A stretch of 25,519 bases of DNA from Bacillota bacterium (lineage in GTDB: Bacteria > Bacillota > UBA4882 > UBA10575), in assembly GCA_012521315.1 (NCBI GenBank), contig JAAYMP010000004.1:1-25519 (forward strand), given 5' to 3'. Shown here one piece after another: positions 23,436 to 25,519 of the stretch (position 1 is its first letter; each line of letters opens with the position of its first letter). The notes beneath the pieces were generated by a model. The model was not told the origin of the DNA and did no database searches. It saw only the letters and a list, made by a program, of their open reading frames with translations. A program made the translations under genes and the position numbers.

Positions 23436-23491
23436 CGTCGCTCCTCCTCTCCCGAACCCTGAACCGTCCCAAACATCTTTTCCTTGCCCGC

Positions 23492-23520
23492 ATTATCTCA
23501 TACTCCGCCGTTTTCCTCAA
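23492..23520 (-). promoter_or_regulatory. Candidate rarA promoter
   Basis: Minus strand TTGAGG (23515-23520), 17-bp spacer, GATAAT (23492-23497): 4/6 and 5/6 matches to the sigma-A boxes, about 57 bp before the rarA ATG. Confidence 0.5.
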
Positions 23521-23572
23521 CCTTTTGTTTCCATCCGGCCCGGCCTTCCGTTTTAATTTACCCCTGGCCCAG

Positions 23573-23603
23573 AAAAGCAAAGGATCCGGACAAGCCGGAT
23601 CCT
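23573..23603 (-). terminator. Terminator after the secreted-protein gene
   Basis: Minus-strand 9-bp stem AGGATCCGG/CCGGATCCT (23581-23603, 5-nt loop) followed by an interrupted T tract (TTTGCTTTT). Confidence 0.7.
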
Positions 23604-23633
23604 CTGTTGTTAGGAACAACCAATTTCACAGTT

Positions 23634-24308
23634 CTAATAGATTGTCCAGTTGATCTCCCCGGTCGGCGCGTACCAGATCCGTTTACCGTAACCGCCGTTC
23701 CCCCCGGCGAAATCAAAACGCCAGCGGTCAAAGGTGAAGGTCACCGTCTGGATGGGACCCAACTGGATGCCGTTTTCGTTCGCCCACGTATAAATAACCT
23801 GCTGAATCTGGGCGGTGGAAAAAGGCCCCTGGTTGGTCAGGACGGTATCGGCCGCCTCAAACTGACCATATTGGAACGGGGCGGAAACGCCGCCTGTTCC
23901 CGAGGCGTGCAGACTGACCCCCCTAATCTCAATTAAAACGCGGTAAGGGCCGTTCACCCGCAGCCGGCGTAACTCTCCGCCGTAAAAATACAGAGCCGCT
24001 TCCGCGCCGCTGGTTTGCGTAAAAGGGCGGGCGGTGTAATCGATGGTCCGCCATTGCTGGTCAATCATGGCCTGGAGTTCTCCGCAGACCCAAACCACGT
24101 CGGGTCGGGACGCGGGTAGGGGCAGGAAATAGCCGAGGTGATCCGGGGTCCCGTTTCCGTCGGCATCCACTAACGTGAAACGTCCAGAGAAAGTCGGGGG
24201 GTCTTCGGGAGGAACTGCTCCCTGCGCCAACAAGGGCAGGGAAAATATCAGCAGGATTTGGAAGAGGATCAGGAACACCAAATAAAACCCGGGATGTTTT
24301 TTTACCAT
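23634..24308 (-). CDS. Secreted protein of unknown function with a calcium-loop-like motif
   Basis: Not recognised. 224 residues from ATG 24308, chosen because AGGAG lies 8 bp upstream (the ATG at 24314 is too close). A signal peptide (MVKKHPGF, then a hydrophobic core, with LLAQGAVPPEDP at the cleavage region) indicates export. Just after it, FTLVDADGNGTPDHLGYF contains DxDGNGxxD, as found in calcium-binding loops of dockerin and thrombospondin type 3 repeats. The rest is rich in beta-prone and aromatic residues (for example TFTFDRWRFDFAGGNGGYG and the C-terminal GEINWTIY). It is transcribed between the response regulator gene and rarA, with its own terminator. A cell-surface or extracellular role is inferred. 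Confidence 0.75.
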   Translation of the reverse strand: MVKKHPGFYLVFLILFQILLIFSLPLLAQGAVPPEDPPTFSGRFTLVDADGNGTPDHLGYFLPLPASRPDVVWVCGELQAMIDQQWRTIDYTARPFTQTSGAEAALYFYGGELRRLRVNGPYRVLIEIRGVSLHASGTGGVSAPFQYGQFEAADTVLTNQGPFSTAQIQQVIYTWANENGIQLGPIQTVTFTFDRWRFDFAGGNGGYGKRIWYAPTGEINWTIY

Positions 24309-24455
24309 GTCCATTACTCCTTTGTTTACCCACGCGGGGTGGGTGTTGCCAAAAACTTTGCTAAGATAAACCTGCTTCGTCTTTACTTGCCCGCACTACC
24401 GTAATTAAGTATTTTCGGGTTAACCGCCCAATTCCCTTCCGCAAAGATCTGGTAG

Positions 24456-24815
24456 TTAGTTCGCCAACAAGCGCTGGATGGTTTTGGTAACTTCATCAGT
24501 ATGAAAAGGTTTAAGCAAAAAATCCTCAGCTCCGGCTCGAATTGCTTTGTAGATCAAGCCTTTCTGCGTCGCCGTAGTGCAGACCACAATCTTCACCCTG
24601 GGATTGTACTTTTTAAACTCTTTGATCACTTCGACGGGGTCGGCGTCCCCTATGATCAGATCTTTAATCACCAGATCCGGATCCTCTTTAAAAAAAAGCG
24701 CCATACCCTCGGTAACCGTTGCGGCATCAAAACACTCATTACCGGCGTGGATCAAAATCTCCTTCAACAAAAGCCTGAAGAGTGGGGAATCGTCGATCAC
24801 AAGAATTTTGGCCAC
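24456..24815 (-). CDS. Single-domain response regulator (CheY-like)
   Basis: Stand-alone receiver domain of 119 residues, normally phosphorylated by a histidine kinase. Acidic pair Asp8-Asp9 in ILVIDDS, phospho-acceptor Asp52 in LVIKDLII, Thr80/81 and Lys102 in LLKPF are all present. The loop after Asp52 reads GDADP instead of the usual MPGMDG. GTG 24815 is chosen because AGGAGG lies 6 bp upstream; the longer frame from TTG 24833 encodes the ribosome site itself. No kinase or output domain is nearby, so its partner is unknown. A candidate promoter lies at 24836-24864. Confidence 0.9.
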   Translation of the reverse strand: MAKILVIDDSPLFRLLLKEILIHAGNECFDAATVTEGMALFFKEDPDLVIKDLIIGDADPVEVIKEFKKYNPRVKIVVCTTATQKGLIYKAIRAGAEDFLLKPFHTDEVTKTIQRLLAN

Positions 24816-24835
24816 CTTCCCCCTCCTCTCCAAAT

Positions 24836-24864
24836 GTTATAATTGATCAGATTTCTACGGTAAA
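24836..24864 (-). promoter_or_regulatory. Candidate promoter of the response regulator gene
   Basis: Minus strand TTTACC (24859-24864), 17-bp spacer, TATAAC (24836-24841): 4/6 and 5/6 matches. It sits between the terminator at 24924-24947 and the start at 24815. Confidence 0.5.
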
Positions 24865-24923
24865 AAATAAAATCCTGCCTTCCCCAAACCGTATCCCCTT
24901 TTTCTACCAAATATTAATATTTT

Positions 24924-24947
24924 AAAAAAAGGCCTTTTACAGGCCTT
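24924..24947 (-). terminator. Terminator after the CBM gene
   Basis: Minus-strand 7-bp stem AAGGCCT/AGGCCTT (24929-24947, 5-nt loop) overlapping the last base of the stop codon and running into a T tract (24930-24924). Confidence 0.85.
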
Positions 24948-25285
24948 CAGTCTGTTATTGCGCCGTCATGGATGTCATAACTCCAATTCCGGCCGTAGTT
25001 GTTGTCCCAATGGTCGGCGCCGTCGTGAAAACAGAAATTTAGCCGGGTTGAGTTGTCGACGACCAGCGAAGCCGACCAACTGCCGTCCCGCCCCTTTTTC
25101 ATCTTTATGTCTTGTACCTCCATCCAGTGGTCGAAACCATAACCGGTATGGAGGTAAATGCTCTTCGCCCCGTCCGTCGCCAGTTTCCCTTTATATTTTA
25201 GCTTGACCTCATCGCCGACGGTAATTGGGACCGGTTCCACGTAAATCCCGTCGACAACCTCTTGCATTTTGGCTTTGGTCACCAA
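24947..25285 (-). CDS. Stand-alone starch-binding-type carbohydrate-binding protein (CBM25/53-like)
   Basis: 112 residues forming essentially one module. The sequence has the layout of CBM25/CBM53 starch-binding modules: KLKYKGKLATDGAKSIYLHTGYG, WMEVQDIKMKKGRDGSWSASLVV and LNFCFHDGADHWDNNYGRNWSYDI, with the tryptophans and Tyr/Asn/Asp typical of the ligand face. Such modules are normally attached to secreted amylases or pullulanases. Here there is no enzyme domain, no signal peptide and no membrane segment, so a cytoplasmic role (for example on glycogen) is inferred. The start is GTG 25285 after AGGAGG; its own terminator follows. Neighbours (hpt, response regulator) give no hint of function. 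Confidence 0.8.
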   Translation of the reverse strand: MVTKAKMQEVVDGIYVEPVPITVGDEVKLKYKGKLATDGAKSIYLHTGYGFDHWMEVQDIKMKKGRDGSWSASLVVDNSTRLNFCFHDGADHWDNNYGRNWSYDIHDGAITD

Positions 25286-25359
25286 AAACCTCCTAACCTC
25301 CCTTCCAAAGTATGTCCCTTCGTATTCTCCCCATCGTCGCCGGGATCATACTGGTCGGG

Positions 25360-25392
25360 CCGGAGGTTTTATTTTCCCGTATAGACCTCCGG
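25360..25392. repeat. 8-bp inverted repeat across the hpt stop codon
   Basis: CCGGAGGT (25360-25367) and ACCTCCGG (25385-25392) with a 17-nt loop that holds the hpt stop. No T tract follows on the minus strand, so it is not a standard terminator. Confidence 0.4.
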
Positions 25393-25519
25393 TTTGAGGA
25401 CGCCAATCATCGGTAACTCCCGAAAACGCTCCGCATAATCCAAGCCATAACCTACCACAAAACGATCGGGGATGACAAACCCATTGTATTCCGGGGTAAT
25501 TTCTACTTCGCGCCGGCTC
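25369..25519 (-). CDS. hpt: Hypoxanthine phosphoribosyltransferase, C-terminal end
   Basis: Purine salvage enzyme (hypoxanthine/guanine plus PRPP to IMP/GMP). Only the last 50 codons are in the window, translated by hand. They read EITPEYNGFVIPDRFVVGYG followed by LDYAERFRELPMIGVLKPEV and YTGK. The FVVGYGLDYAExxRxLPxIGVLKPEVY ending is characteristic of Bacillota Hpt. The stop is TAA at 25369-25371. The 5' part lies beyond the right edge. Confidence 0.92.
   Translation of the reverse strand, partial: SRREVEITPEYNGFVIPDRFVVGYGLDYAERFRELPMIGVLKPEVYTGK

Noticed and set aside
1..25519. tRNA, rRNA, CRISPR, insertion sequences, riboswitches
   Set aside because: Gene coverage is nearly continuous, gaps are at most about 210 bp, and none showed the expected structures or repeats.

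Overview
This window looks like chromosome of a GC-rich, spore-forming member of the Bacillota that has an outer membrane (a diderm Firmicute). The Bacillota signature comes from RNase J, Veg, oligoendopeptidase F, strong AGGAGG ribosome binding sites with frequent GTG/TTG starts, and the spore genes splB and spoIID-like. The outer membrane is implied by two proteins that work only across one: a secretin (1-875) and a TolC-family outer-membrane efflux channel (11980-13329) encoded next to its adaptor and RND pump. Limnochordia/Hydrogenispora-like or Halanaerobiales-like lineages fit this mix, but the assignment is an inference. No mobile elements, CRISPR arrays, tRNAs or rRNAs were seen. All genes but one (splB) are on the minus strand, so the operons read from right to left.

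Layout in transcription order, right to left. 25519-22110: the 3' end of hpt (hypoxanthine phosphoribosyltransferase), a small stand-alone starch-binding-type CBM protein with no signal peptide, a single-domain response regulator, a secreted protein of unknown function, and rarA. 22075-20263: veg behind two tandem near-consensus promoters, then a SpoIID/LytB-domain protein. splB (spore photoproduct lyase) lies on the plus strand, convergent with the SpoIID-like gene and divergent from murB. 19038-17038: murB and an exported PD40 beta-propeller protein. 16970-14157: a MocR-type regulator overlapping alaA (glutamate-pyruvate aminotransferase), with a tandem direct repeat at the regulator's promoter and a strong terminator after alaA. 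14084-7632: a TetR repressor with a palindromic operator at its own promoter, followed by TolC, membrane-fusion adaptor and RND pump genes, which together make a tripartite efflux system. 7473-3854: a two-TM coiled-coil protein of unknown function, a Gfo/Idh/MocA oxidoreductase whose Shine-Dalgarno sits inside a 13-bp inverted repeat, and pepF. 3791-1937: RNase J with a clear promoter, a roughly 115-nt leader carrying a 9-bp hairpin, and a terminator. 1900-1: aroE and the secretin, which runs off the left edge.

Most genes are conserved housekeeping or sporulation functions. The points that deserve a second look are: the spore photoproduct lyase in which the family's hydrogen-donor cysteine position reads Ser; the RBS-occluding hairpin before the Gfo/Idh gene; the MocR-alaA operon with its 10-bp tandem repeat; the RNase J leader hairpin; the TetR operator and a possible second site before tolC; the intracellular CBM; and the co-occurrence of secretin, TolC and spore genes. 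I did not find a clearly new multi-gene defence or mobile system.
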